Shown piece after piece: positions 45,701-53,399 of a DNA stretch of 64,000 nt (positions are counted from its first letter, which is position 1; every line of letters starts with the position of its first letter). The DNA is from Tridacna crocea. Taxonomy: Eukaryota; Mollusca; Bivalvia; Cardiida; Cardiidae. The translations under genes were made by a program, and so were the position numbers. The notes beneath the pieces are model-generated. The model did not search any database, was not told the DNA's origin, and was given only the letters and a program-made list of their open reading frames with translations. The DNA lies in NCBI GenBank assembly GCA_943736015.1, contig OX031063.1:31740172-31804171 (forward strand). The letters run 5' to 3'.

Positions 45701-48700
45701 GGAAGACAATGACTACTTTGATCCTAGGATCAACAACCTATTGATATTAGATGATCTGTTCTCAGAGGCTGGAAAGGACAGGCGAGTGATAGATTTATTT
45801 ATGGAGGGGTCCCATCCCAGATCTTTGTCTGTCATTTTCATCAGTCAGAACCTGTTTGCTTCGAAGGACCGGACTCACAAGAAGAAATTGCCACTATCTG
45901 GTACTCTTTAACAACCCCATAAACAGACAATCCATGATGACTTTGGCTCGTCAAATGTATCCTGGTCAAAGTGAGAAGATAATGAAAATGTTTGAAAAGG
46001 CTACAAAAAAAACGTATGGCTATTTATTGGTGGATTTAAAATCATTCACTCCTGAAAACGACAGATTAAAAAGTGAGGTCCCATGGGCTGACCAACATCT
46101 GGCAACAGAAGTACCTCCTTACAACCAATCAGATCACTCCATTGAACCTACAAAACAAGACAGTCATCCAGAAGCTAGTCATTCTGACGTTGGATTTGAA
46201 CCCGTTCACATCAAAGAGCAGCAGCAAGAAATAATGGCTGAAAAAGGTCAACCTTGTGACAATTGCGGACTGTTGTTTGACACCGTTCATGATGTACAGA
46301 GGCAGGTTAAACGTGGGTGGTGCCTCAAAACTACACAGTCCAAGAAAAGGAAAATAGACGGAGACATGGATAAAGACAATGGGCCTATAGAAGATAACGA
46401 AGCCTATAACCATCTCTGGAAATTGGCAAAGAAAAAAGTCAAAGATAGATTCGACAGATTATACGATAGATATTTGTCAGATGGAGAAAATGAGAACGAT
46501 GCTGCTGACATGGCCAGAAGAGATCGTGTGAAACCGGCTGAGGAAAAAAATTACTTTCAGCGATATACAACCTTACTGGAAGTTTACTGGTTCCCCTTGA
46601 AAGACAGTTCAGTGCACAGAAACATCGTGCGACAAATCAATCTGCTGAGAGAGAAGGGAGTCGGTCTGTCTTCAGCTGTGAAAAGGGTCATAAACAAGAG
46701 TAGAGGTTGTTTTGAAGACCTTTTTGACACAGAAATATCGGAAGATGAGAGCGAGAATAACAGTGACGATGAAACAGACAATGAACAGATATAAGTGTAT
46801 GTCACACAACAATGTTCCATCAGTATACTTGGTGACCTGGCAATGAACGAACATGGTACCGTGGGAAGATTATTTAGAAACAATTCACTATGACCCGTCC
46901 CATTCGGCAAGCTTTGTAGGACCACAGAAACTGTACAGCGTGGTACAAAAAGAAGGAAATTTCAATATTGGCATGTATCACATTCATAAATTCCTTCATA
47001 ATCATGAATCCTACAGTCTACATAAACCCGTCAGAAGACGATTTCAAAGAAACCACGTGATTAGTGTGGGAAAAGAGGATCTGTGGATGGCTGATCTGAT
47101 CGACATGGTGAAATTCAAAATGTAAATACTTGTAAAAAAACATGTAAATAACAAAGCTCTTGTTTTCATTCCCCCCACTCTTCAATCTTTCAGCTCGAAA
47201 AGGATATTGATGGAGAAGTTTAAACAGAATGCCCTATTATATTACATTCCCGGACTATTTGAGAGAGAGAGAGAGAAAGAGACTGCACTGGTTAGAAATA
47301 GACTGACTTTCTTCAGTGTCGCTCTTGAGTTGCTGGAAAGAGATTACAAAGAGAAGGCCTTTAGTCACCCTATTTTTGAAGCTATTGACCATGCTACACC
47401 ATAAAATAACCATCTACTCCCACAATACTTTTTTCCACCCTGTTTTGACAATCCTACTTTCATCAGATATCGTCTGCTCGAGACCAATACCTATGTCATG
47501 CATTCTTGACCCCGTGGCTAAAAATAGAAATGCCACCGAGAATATTACACAAGAGGTATGTACACGCCTGACTGATTCTGAAAATTACCTCCTCCAAGAT
47601 CGACTGCATCGTTTATATAGACAAAGAACAAATTCCATCGACTAAAGCGAGGTTTATTACTACCATTTCAAAGATGCCTTTTTAAAGAATCGTGGGAATA
47701 AGAGATAATGCTTGTAACAAATAGTTTCTCCTTTTCCCACAATTTTTTCTACCTCTTCAACAAACACTCATTCATACCATTTTCAAATTTGTCTGCTGCA
47801 GATGCTTTCACTTTGGATGGGTGTAAAATTTGATTGTTCCTGTCTATAGAAAAGCCATGTGTGTATTATCTGTAATGTCTGTGTATGTTCTGTTAGGTAT
47901 TGCACATTTTTTCCCTTCAAAAATTCTGGTTATTTAGCTGCTAGGTTGTTGGAAAGAAAACATCAAGCTATTGTCATTGCACTGTCATAATCTGTATAGT
48001 GGTATCCTTTGTGCAAAAACTATTATATTTCATGCCTCTGTCATAACTACAGATATTGACATGTACATGTACTTGAAACTCAGACTTGTTGTTAACTATC
48101 AAAAAGAGGACCCATAATGAGAAAGCCAGGAACATCAAAATATTTTGTTACTGATATGCCACTTTTTTAATTAAGTTTTTTTATAATGAAACTCAATCTC
48201 ACCGTAAAAGCAACAAGTATAGGCACTAGCATGCAATACTATTGTTTTTAATGTGTGATGCCAGATCATTTGACTTTTTCAATATTTTTTTTCTATTACT
48301 TCTGTTTTCATTTTGTATATAGATACAAGGCAACTGTAGATCTTATGATGATTTTAACATTACAGGTGCAAAATCGAGTGCAATTTCAAATCCACCTATG
48401 TCAAAAGACAACAGTCCCATTTTAACCACCTCAAAAACAACTCGTTACGTCAGAGCTTCGAAGTCGTTGAGTCCAAACACAGCCAGTATGGCCTCAGCTA
48501 AAGAAATCACTGATGTATGTAATACATCCTTAAGTGGAAATCTTGGTAGTACTAGTCCTGTATGGAAACATGCTCTCTCTGCATCAGGTCAAATAACTCC
48601 ACCTAATGTAGCTTTAGGAGTTAAAGGAAAAGTGGAATCTGCGCCAGTGGCTGGCACCTCATCAGCACTGCAGCTTACTGGTGTGGAGAAAGAGAAGGTG

Positions 48701-51700
48701 AGAACCAATTCATGAATTTTTATCTCTTAAGCTTTCACCAGACAGAGCAATACTTAAATGATCCAGTGAAAAGAGACCTTTGAAAACGTGTGTAGAAAGG
48801 AGATGCTGTTTACCAGCATTTTCTCCTTTTACCCATTGAAAGACAAATTTTATCATTTTATCATCACAATTTTACTGTCTGCAAATGCTTTTCTTGTCAA
48901 AAGGTCTAGTATTTTGTCTTCTGGTTAAGACTTAACTCATTTTCTCTCAGACATAAATTTACAGATTTCGTTAACCTCTGTTTAAAGTTGTATACATACA
49001 TTGAGCAAAGCAACAAGTTCATTACTTTAATTTGCATCAAAACTTTGCAGTAAGGAGAAATTGCCAATAGCAAGCAACATTGTATTCGAGAGTTTTGCAA
49101 TATGGAGAAAAATTATCTCAGAAGGTACTACCTCAAGTTTTAGTTTTGCTATTTCACATTGAAGACAGCTGAAGAAAAGGAGCCATTTTAGATATTAATG
49201 ATGTTAGTTTCCAGGAAAATGATATGTCAAAATAAAGGCTTCGCTCCTTTTGTGCTTCTTGTACTCTCCCTATGAATTTAACAAGTCTCTGTTGTAGATA
49301 TGTCCAAATATATCTTCAGGTAAGCTTATGCTAATGGCAGGTGCTTTAGAATGATCCAAATTCTATAAAGTTTTCTAAATATAAATTGGTCATTTGTTTT
49401 GAGGAACTAGCTTTCTGTATGAACTCGGCAAGATTTTCTTTTAAATGCTAATTAGAATGTATTCTTCTTAACGTTTCTTCTACTTACCATGAGCAAGTAT
49501 ATAAGTATCTCTATATAACTCTTATTTGACACATTCCATCATGATTAATGTCTGTAAATTAATTTTATCCACAGAAAGAGAAGAAGGAGAAGGAAAAACT
49601 TGGTTTAGTGAAAAGACTGACCTCTGCTGGAAAGAGTAAAAAGACAAAGACAAGTGATATAGATGTATCCTCACTTAGTGACTCTAGTGTGGTACATACA
49701 AGGTAAACTGGGTCCATATTCACCAACCATTCTTCAGAATATTCATAATCCTACTCTCTAGAATTTCTTAAATTTAGAAAAAACAAAACTTCTGAATTAC
49801 TTTACCATTTGTTATAGATAAATGGTTGAGCCATTCAGAAATTGTATTGTCATACTCCGCAAAACTAATGTTTTCGGGGGTATACTGGAATCAGCCTGTC
49901 TGTCTGTGTGTCTGTCTATACATCTGTCTATGTGTCCATCCGTCCATCCGTGTACAAAAAGCCAGTTTCTGTCAAAGCACTGCAGGGGTATTTAGTCACA
50001 TTCAGTGACAGTTGTTTTCTTAATCTAGAATGAGAGTAAAAATATTTTACTAATGGTTGGTGAATACAAGCTCTGGATATTGCCAAACGACAAAATTTTG
50101 TACTCAACCAAATTAAAGCATTTACTAGTGGTAAATTGAATGAAGTTTAAATGATTTCTGTCTTTGATTGGGTTGAATACATTTTTGATAAAAGAGAACA
50201 TGCTGGCTTTCCTTTTCCTACAATATTTTCAATAGCCTTCTACTTCAGGGTTGTTAAAACTTGGGATTGTATGAGGAAGGGTTTAACTACAATCAAACAA
50301 TTCCAAATTTTAGCATTCATGAGAAAGCAAACATTGAAAACGTTGTGAGCAAAAGAAAGATACCAGTGACTAGATTTTTCTCCTTTACCCCTAGTGTTTC
50401 TACCTTTTCCAGGAAAAATCTCATCATGTTTGTCTTCTGTAAATGGTTTGAAAATGAGAAATCTAAGATCAATTGAGTAATAAAAGGCAGTATTAATCAC
50501 ACCATGTGTACATATTGTGAACAAGTAAATCAGTGTTATGGCAGACCTTGAGGATCAATGCAGATGGAGATGACCAAGATTGCAGGAAAACCTTATAAAA
50601 CAAGTCAAAACTTTGGCGGTGGTTTGTTTTGCTTAGAAGTGTGAAAGTTAGCAGCAATGTACATTGTATATCTATTGTAAAGAGACTGACATGTTTTTGA
50701 AAATCAATGCATTTAGAAACACAACAATCGTACCTGTAGTGCATTATGATGGCATCCATGTTTTTATGACTCTGACATAGAAGCTTCTTGAAAACATTGT
50801 GGGAAAAGGAGAAAATGCTGGTTACCAGCATTTTCTCCTTTTCCCACAATGCTTTCTACCATTCCCAAAAATAAATTTTAAATTTTCAGTTACTTTTATT
50901 TTGTTGTCTGTAAATGCTTTGATTAGGGACAAGTCTAAAATATTTTGGTTTGGTCAAGAGTTAAACACTTTTTTGTGTTTCATTTCAGATCAGCTTCCTA
51001 TTCCAATGAAGTAAGACACAACTCATCAAATGGTGGTCACAAAAAATCCGGGTCTTTTGACTCAACAATGCAACAACAGCCTAAACCTACCAGACCAAAA
51101 CCAGTGTTAAGAGAGAAGTAAGTATTTTTACTTCTTGCTTTTCAGTAATTTATAAGATTTGGTAATTCATTGTTATGTTGTTATGTGGGGGGAAGAATGC
51201 CAAGGGGAATAGCCAAACACATTTGTACTGAGTTTTGATGAAAGTAAAAAAAATGGATAAGAAGCATGAGATAAATAGTGGATTTTTTTTGGTGAGATCA
51301 CAATTAATTTCATCTGGTGAACATCATAGGTATTATTTTTACAAGTGGCTGTGACATTTGTGAAAATATTGTAAATAATGATCACTCAATAAATAAACTA
51401 TAATCTGTCACAAAAAACAACTACAAAAAAATACAAATATGCTCTATGTATTTGTTTTATCTGCGTATTATCTGTTTTGAAAGCTACTACTTTAAAGGTT
51501 GAGAAAAGGGCATGGTTTTAAATTCCCACACACTCAGTATTTACTTGCAAAAGCTGAGTCATAATTGAAAATGGAAACTGAATTTTCAAAAACAGAAAAA
51601 AAAAATGAGAATAAATTGTTGAGCTAGATCTGCAAATGAAATACCTTCTACATGTAAATACAAAGAAGGTTATTACTTTTGTTTTAAACAGTGGGTATAT

Positions 51701-52529
51701 CGAACTGAAATAATCCTTTTGCAACTACTAAGTATTTTTCATTTTCTTAGAGATTTGGAAAAAGAAACAGTGCAAACTTCTCTCAGTCTGACAAGTTTCA
51801 AGACAAAGAAAGCATCTGATAGGCTGAGACATGCATAAGTCAACCTAATAGCTAGTGTTGAAAAGTTGAATCAGAGCAGTACAAAAGGGTTTTATGCAAA
51901 GGGTCCCAGAAAAAGGTCTTGATTCTCTTTTACTTCCAAACAAATAGATACAAATCCACCTTTGCTTCAAGATGAAGAGACAGTAAATTCATAAACGAGA
52001 ATAGAGCATTGGACAGTGATGATCAGATATCAGACAGCACACTTTGTGTAGTCTGATTTTGTTTTACATTGTCCACAAAATCTTCTTGTGTCATGTATGG
52101 TAAAGACAGAATTAATTCTTCACCAGCAACAAAAATATACAATTGTCAAAATTGAAAGTAATTTGCAGATGAAAAAAATAATTTTGACTAGGAAAATGAA
52201 ATCTGTTTTTGTAAGTGTAAAAACATTCTGAGAAAAGGAGAACATTCTGGTACTTAGTATTTTTGCCTTTTCCCAAAGTGTTTTTTTTCAGGGTTTTGAA
52301 AATAAGGATAGGACAGAGTTAATATTGTTCACTTGTTCCTTTTCTTAGGTTCCGATGTATAGAAACCTACCCATCTCAGAGTGAGCTTGAACTGGACTTA
52401 AAGATTGGAGATATCATATATGTGCACAAAAAGAGAGATGATGGCTGGTATAAGGGCACTCTTAAACGCTCCGGCAAGACAGGGTTATTCCCTGGAAGTT
52501 TCACGGAACCATGTGATCAGTCCAAATGA
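27723..52529 (+). CDS. SH3RF1: SH3RF/POSH RING E3 ubiquitin ligase and JNK scaffold
   Basis: Family role: cytoplasmic scaffold linking Rac to the MLK-MKK-JNK cascade, and ubiquitin ligase. Exons: 27723-27894 (ATG 27730), 29070-29246, 30614-30675, 32107-32221, 33116-33214, 34039-34134, 36019-36065, 36471-36706, 39389-39464, 40256-40423, 41297-41589, 48366-48697, 49575-49702, 50989-51117, 52349-52529. All have consensus splice sites and compatible phases; total 2304 nt, 767 residues. RING C3HC4 ligands are C12, C15, C28, H30, C33, C36, C49, C52. SH3 domains lie at about 121-173, 183-238, 357-412 and 709-763, each with its ALYDF-like start and FFP/FPG-x-Y or F end. A basic TKRHS patch follows SH3-2. 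The linkers are Ser/Pro-rich. The 6.8-kb intron 11 hosts a Polinton derivative. Vertebrate proteins are somewhat longer. Assignment to SH3RF1 rather than SH3RF3 is arbitrary for an invertebrate single ancestor. Confidence 0.93.
28267..28494 (-). mobile_element. TH MITE, subfamily A
   Basis: Left end TTGA, right TTAA. Hairpin near-perfect (AAAGTTCGG mismatch). It lies in SH3RF intron 1. Confidence 0.8.
28561..28762 (+). mobile_element. TH MITE, subfamily B
   Basis: The left terminus is lost. The hairpin is perfect, with centre ATTGCTCGTAACGAGCAAT and arms GTGGGAAAAGGAG / CTCCTTTTCCCAC. The right TTAA is intact. It lies in SH3RF intron 1. Confidence 0.8.
29579..29807 (+). mobile_element. TH MITE, subfamily A
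   Basis: Complete TTAA-bounded copy in SH3RF intron 2 with a nearly perfect hairpin. Confidence 0.85.
30322..30547 (+). mobile_element. TH MITE, subfamily A
   Basis: Complete copy 66 bp upstream of SH3RF exon 3. The central base is T although the orientation predicts A. Confidence 0.85.
31547..31776 (-). mobile_element. TH MITE, variant shared with 4615 and 11317
   Basis: Complete TTAA-bounded copy. The outer arm CGACAATTCAACTCTTGCT places it with the 4615 and 11317 copies, in the opposite orientation. A degraded TH copy follows at about 31780-32010. Confidence 0.85.
32286..32512 (-). mobile_element. TH MITE, subfamily A
   Basis: The ends have decayed (CAATTC, GGGTAAAT). The hairpin is well kept, except that CCC is shortened to CC in the right arm. 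It lies 64 bp downstream of SH3RF exon 4. Confidence 0.8.
32636..32867 (-). mobile_element. TH MITE, subfamily A
   Basis: TTAA at both ends. The hairpin has several mismatches (TTGTTTGAAAAG, AACACTGG). A further half-copy is at about 32880-32995. Confidence 0.8.
34278..34680. other. Intronic segment bounded by a short inverted repeat
   Basis: CATCTTCGTGAGCCAAGG near 34277 is mirrored by CCTTGGCTTGCGAAGATG near 34656. The interior was not recognised as a known family and contains no supported exon. It may be an old non-autonomous transposon in SH3RF intron 6. Confidence 0.4.
34696..34766. repeat. Perfect 32-bp hairpin
   Basis: Arms beginning GGTGAGTGCAACACTATCCT pair perfectly over 32 bp, with the loop TGGCAAA at 34728-34734. 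It lies in SH3RF intron 6. A hairpin this perfect in otherwise diverged intronic DNA suggests recent origin or a selected fold. Confidence 0.85.
34807..35439. mobile_element. Compound TH / family-3 / TH array
   Basis: A TH copy (34807-35008, missing the right hairpin arm) ends in a TTAA that is also the start of a family-3 repeat (TTAATGCATCTTCATAATGC, about 35005-35215). The family-3 repeat ends GCAGATGCATTGA, directly abutting a second complete TH copy (35211-35439). All are within SH3RF intron 6. Confidence 0.75.
38029..38256 (+). mobile_element. TH MITE, subfamily B
   Basis: Complete TTAA-bounded copy with centre ATTGCTCGTAACGAGCCAT (one mismatch) and outer arm CCCTTTCCCAAACAAGCCC. SH3RF intron 8. 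Confidence 0.9.
38698..38927 (+). mobile_element. TH MITE, subfamily A
   Basis: Complete TTAA-bounded copy. Hairpin mismatches are few (GTAGG / CCCAC, CACCATT). Confidence 0.85.
39071..39298 (+). mobile_element. TH MITE, subfamily A
   Basis: Complete TTAA-bounded copy 90 bp upstream of SH3RF exon 9. The hairpin carries paired changes CCTTGTGGG / CCCACAAGG, so the stem is preserved. Confidence 0.85.
39549..39777 (-). mobile_element. TH MITE, subfamily A
   Basis: Complete TTAA-bounded copy, 84 bp after SH3RF exon 9. The hairpin is perfect except for ACCTGCAT. Confidence 0.88.
40009..40221 (+). mobile_element. TH MITE, subfamily B
   Basis: TTAA-bounded copy whose right hairpin arm is partly deleted (TCTCTTTTTTCTCTG). 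It ends only 34 bp before SH3RF exon 10, so it must supply or sit beside the branch-point region of that intron. Confidence 0.85.
40664..40893 (-). mobile_element. TH MITE, subfamily A
   Basis: Complete TTAA-bounded copy in SH3RF intron 10, with modest hairpin decay. A more decayed copy is at about 41110-41283, just before exon 11. Confidence 0.82.
41600..41643 (+). mobile_element. Left piece of a TH MITE split by the Polinton derivative
   Basis: Reads CTCTGTACCAAACAACCCAG ... CATGACCTTT, the outer left arm of a TH element, and stops at 41643. It resumes at 47662 with AAGATGCCTTTTTAAAG and the hairpin, ending about 47850. Confidence 0.8.
41638..41643. repeat. Left target-site duplication (ACCTTT)
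   Basis: 6-bp direct repeat, ACCTTT here and ACCATT at 47662-47667 (one mismatch), flanking the large element. Polintons are known for 6-bp duplications. Confidence 0.65.
41663..41992 (-). pseudogene. Unknown small frame near the left terminus
   Basis: Open frame of 109 codons with a counterpart of equal length at 47316-47645. The two predicted C-terminal stretches share [10 protein letters not shown] and [10 protein letters not shown] and end RLYRQRTNS. No family recognised. It may be the remains of a terminal Polinton gene or a non-coding part of the terminal repeat. Confidence 0.4.
42209..42481 (-). pseudogene. Polinton integrase, N-terminal fragment (left copy)
   Basis: 90 codons. The sequence contains [15 protein letters not shown] and a W-M-A-D-L-I-D-M segment, which resembles the linker and the first catalytic Asp of Polinton (retroviral-type) integrases. 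The frame stops right after that segment, and the rest of the DDE core is absent from the element. It may be a first exon, since GT follows the stop-proximal ATG in both copies. Not functional as an integrase. Confidence 0.6.
42539..43625 (-). pseudogene. Polinton packaging ATPase, C-terminal half (left copy)
   Basis: FtsK/HerA-type (A32-like) DNA-packaging ATPase remnant. The frame 43549-42539 is open for 336 codons. It includes the family stretch [12 protein letters not shown] and the YGYLLVDF strand, followed by an acidic tail with a Cys-x2-Cys ... His zinc-finger-like motif. Upstream, the Walker B strand (NNLLIL) is broken by a one-base shift within 43581-43590. The Walker A part is absent from this arm. 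Confidence 0.7.
43626..43775 (+). repeat. GAGGAG-rich low-complexity tract at the arm boundary
   Basis: (GGA)n-type purine tract followed by CTCCTC and TCTTCT blocks. The homology between the two arms stops exactly at its left edge. Translations rich in Glu, Arg or Leu across it are compositional artefacts. Confidence 0.8.
43870..46794 (+). pseudogene. Polinton packaging ATPase, interrupted full-length relic
   Basis: Would hydrolyse ATP to translocate element DNA into capsids. From the ATG at 43870: a C2H2-like finger (first Cys replaced by Tyr; C, H, H visible in YPDCYKEF...HWKQMH), then HPFTMMIS leading into Walker A. The Walker A motif is split by a 113-bp intron (44090-44202), and its first Gly is replaced by Val. 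Ten codons later, transposon 44235-45557 interrupts the gene. The remainder resumes at about 45560 with [12 protein letters not shown] and an intact Walker B ([10 protein letters not shown], about 45736). A one-base insertion in 45876-45890 shifts the frame, after which the frame is open to 46794. The zinc finger in the acidic tail has lost its histidines relative to the other arm. Confidence 0.72.
44235..45557. mobile_element. TA-flanked CAG...CTG DNA transposon (pogo/Tigger-like)
   Basis: The left end is CAGGCGAATCTGAGTTAGCG and the inverted right end is CAGTCGAAACTGTCTTAAGC. Both are flanked by TA (44233-44234, 45558-45559). CAG termini with TA duplication are typical of the pogo/Tigger branch of Tc1/mariner. 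About 1.3 kb with no intact transposase. One 80-codon frame at 44583-44825 is unrecognised. A TH-like fragment is at about 45320-45475. It splits the ATPase relic. Confidence 0.65.
46853..47125 (+). pseudogene. Polinton integrase, N-terminal fragment (right copy)
   Basis: Same 90-codon fragment as in the left arm, with the [15 protein letters not shown] linker and W-M-A-D-L-I-D-M segment. It begins 59 bp after the ATPase stop on the same strand. It ends after the first catalytic-Asp segment and no later DDE residues follow. A splice-acceptor-like tract (TTCAATCTTTCAG) lies at about 47181-47193. Confidence 0.6.
47207..47404 (+). pseudogene. Unknown small frame in the right arm
   Basis: 65-codon frame following an acceptor-like CTTTCAG at about 47193. 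It includes LLYYIPGLF and [14 protein letters not shown]. The (GA)n tract lies within it. The left arm has the same sequence but with an insertion that breaks the frame. No family recognised. Confidence 0.35.
47316..47645 (+). pseudogene. Unknown small frame near the right terminus
   Basis: 109 codons, the counterpart of 41663-41992 in the left arm, ending 16 bp from the element terminus. The C-terminal half is conserved between arms ([20 protein letters not shown]). No family recognised. Confidence 0.4.
47662..47850 (+). mobile_element. Right piece of the TH MITE split by the Polinton derivative
   Basis: Starts with the duplicated ACCATT, continues into GATGCCTTTTTAAAGAATCG and the TH hairpin (GTGGGAATAAGAG / CTCCTTTTCCCAC) and the right outer arm with TGCAGATGCTTTCAC. 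Confidence 0.75.
49715..50075. repeat. Family-4 element split by another repeat
   Basis: Begins CATATTCACCAACCATTC and ends TAATGGTTGGTGAATAC. Between the arms, at about 49855-50030, sits the TCGGGGGTATACTGGAATCA repeat with CTGTCTGTCTG-like tandem runs. A decayed TH copy follows at 50090-50285. SH3RF intron 13. Confidence 0.6.
50740..50964 (+). mobile_element. TH MITE adjacent to SH3RF exon 14
   Basis: The left end is decayed and the right TTAA is at 50961-50964, only 24 bp before exon 14. The hairpin is perfect except for one base (ATGCTTTC). The central base is T although the orientation predicts A. Confidence 0.82.
51751..51838 (+). CDS. Possible alternative 3-prime exon of SH3RF
   Basis: Preceded by an acceptor-like pyrimidine tract TTTTTCATTTTCTTAG. 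In the phase left by exon 14 it is open for 28 codons, then stops at TAA 51836-51838. Use of this exon would give an isoform without the fourth SH3 domain. Only 28 codons support it, so a chance open frame is quite possible. Confidence 0.25.
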
Positions 52530-53399
52530 ATTTTTTTTCATGCATATTTTTGTTTCTTTAACAAGGATTCTGTGAAGTGGTTTGTGTGATATTTGTTATG
52601 CAGTGTTTGCAAGCAGTAATTATTCTCTCTTGAACAACTAATTCATTGACTTTAAATGATTTAAATAAATAGTCACATTTTTAAATGAGCCCAAGTTACT
52701 AGTAGCTTTTGAAAACAGCATGGAAAAAGGAGAAAATGCTTATTACCAGCATTTTCCTCTTTTTCCACATTGTTTTCTGCCTTTTCAACAACAAAACCGG
52801 TCATTTAAGCTCTGTGTGATATGTGGTCTGCAAATACTTTCTGTTTATCAAAGCCTACTAAACAGTAAAAAGTTAATTAAGTTTTGTAATGGGTTGTATT
52901 GGGTTCGGGTGATAGAAATAAGTTGGTTTCATATTTTGAATTTCAGGATTAAATTAATTCAGAGGACTTGATATACAGAAGCAAAGAAATAATGTAATAA
53001 ATGTATCACACATGTAATGAAGCTGAATACTTATACTTTTCCCTGATTTTTTAAAACTTTTTTTGAACACGTTTGGGTAATATAATTTTATTTGCAGATT
53101 TGTGAAACACAGAAAGGTTTAGTTAGTCTGACATGGCAGATGTGGTATAGAAAAAGTTAAGATTCTGAACAAAGATGTCATAGGGTAATATTCAGAAGCT
53201 ATTACTGTACTATCTTCTACTTTACAAAATAGAACTTTGTACATCCCAGAAGTTTATGTACATTTTTACCCTTTGCCTGGTAAATCGGTTAATGAAACTT
53301 TCAGTCTGATAGTGAAAACCCAGATGTTGCTAATCTATTTTTGGGACAAAAATATCTCCTTATTTGACAGTGTAGATTCAGGATCAGCACATTCTGTGC

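Larger units (their letters stand above)
41644..47661. mobile_element. Polinton/Maverick-derived element with 2-kb inverted arms
   Basis: The termini begin AGTAGTTAACCTCG and, inverted, AGTAATAAACCTCG. The left arm 41644-43625 and right arm 45711-47661 are inverted copies that look about 90-95% alike by eye. Each arm contains, from inside outward, the C-terminal half of a packaging ATPase, the N-terminal part of a retroviral-type integrase and a small unknown frame. The middle (43626-45710) holds the ATPase N-terminus plus a second transposon. No DNA polymerase, protease or capsid gene is present, so the element is a non-autonomous, decayed derivative. It lies in SH3RF intron 11, with one arm on each strand. 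It could be either an inverted-duplication product or an element whose terminal repeats expanded inward. Confidence 0.8.
45711..47661 (+). repeat. Right inverted arm of the Polinton derivative
   Basis: Inverted partner of 41644-43625, ending ...GAGGTTTATTACT at 47661. Indels against the left arm include lack of the insertion seen near 42030-42060 there. Confidence 0.85.

Noticed and set aside
49299..49320. Possible 22-nt micro-exon between SH3RF exons 12 and 13 (acceptor TTGTAG, donor GTAAGC)
   Set aside because: Exons 12 and 13 already join in phase 0; a 22-nt exon would shift the frame.
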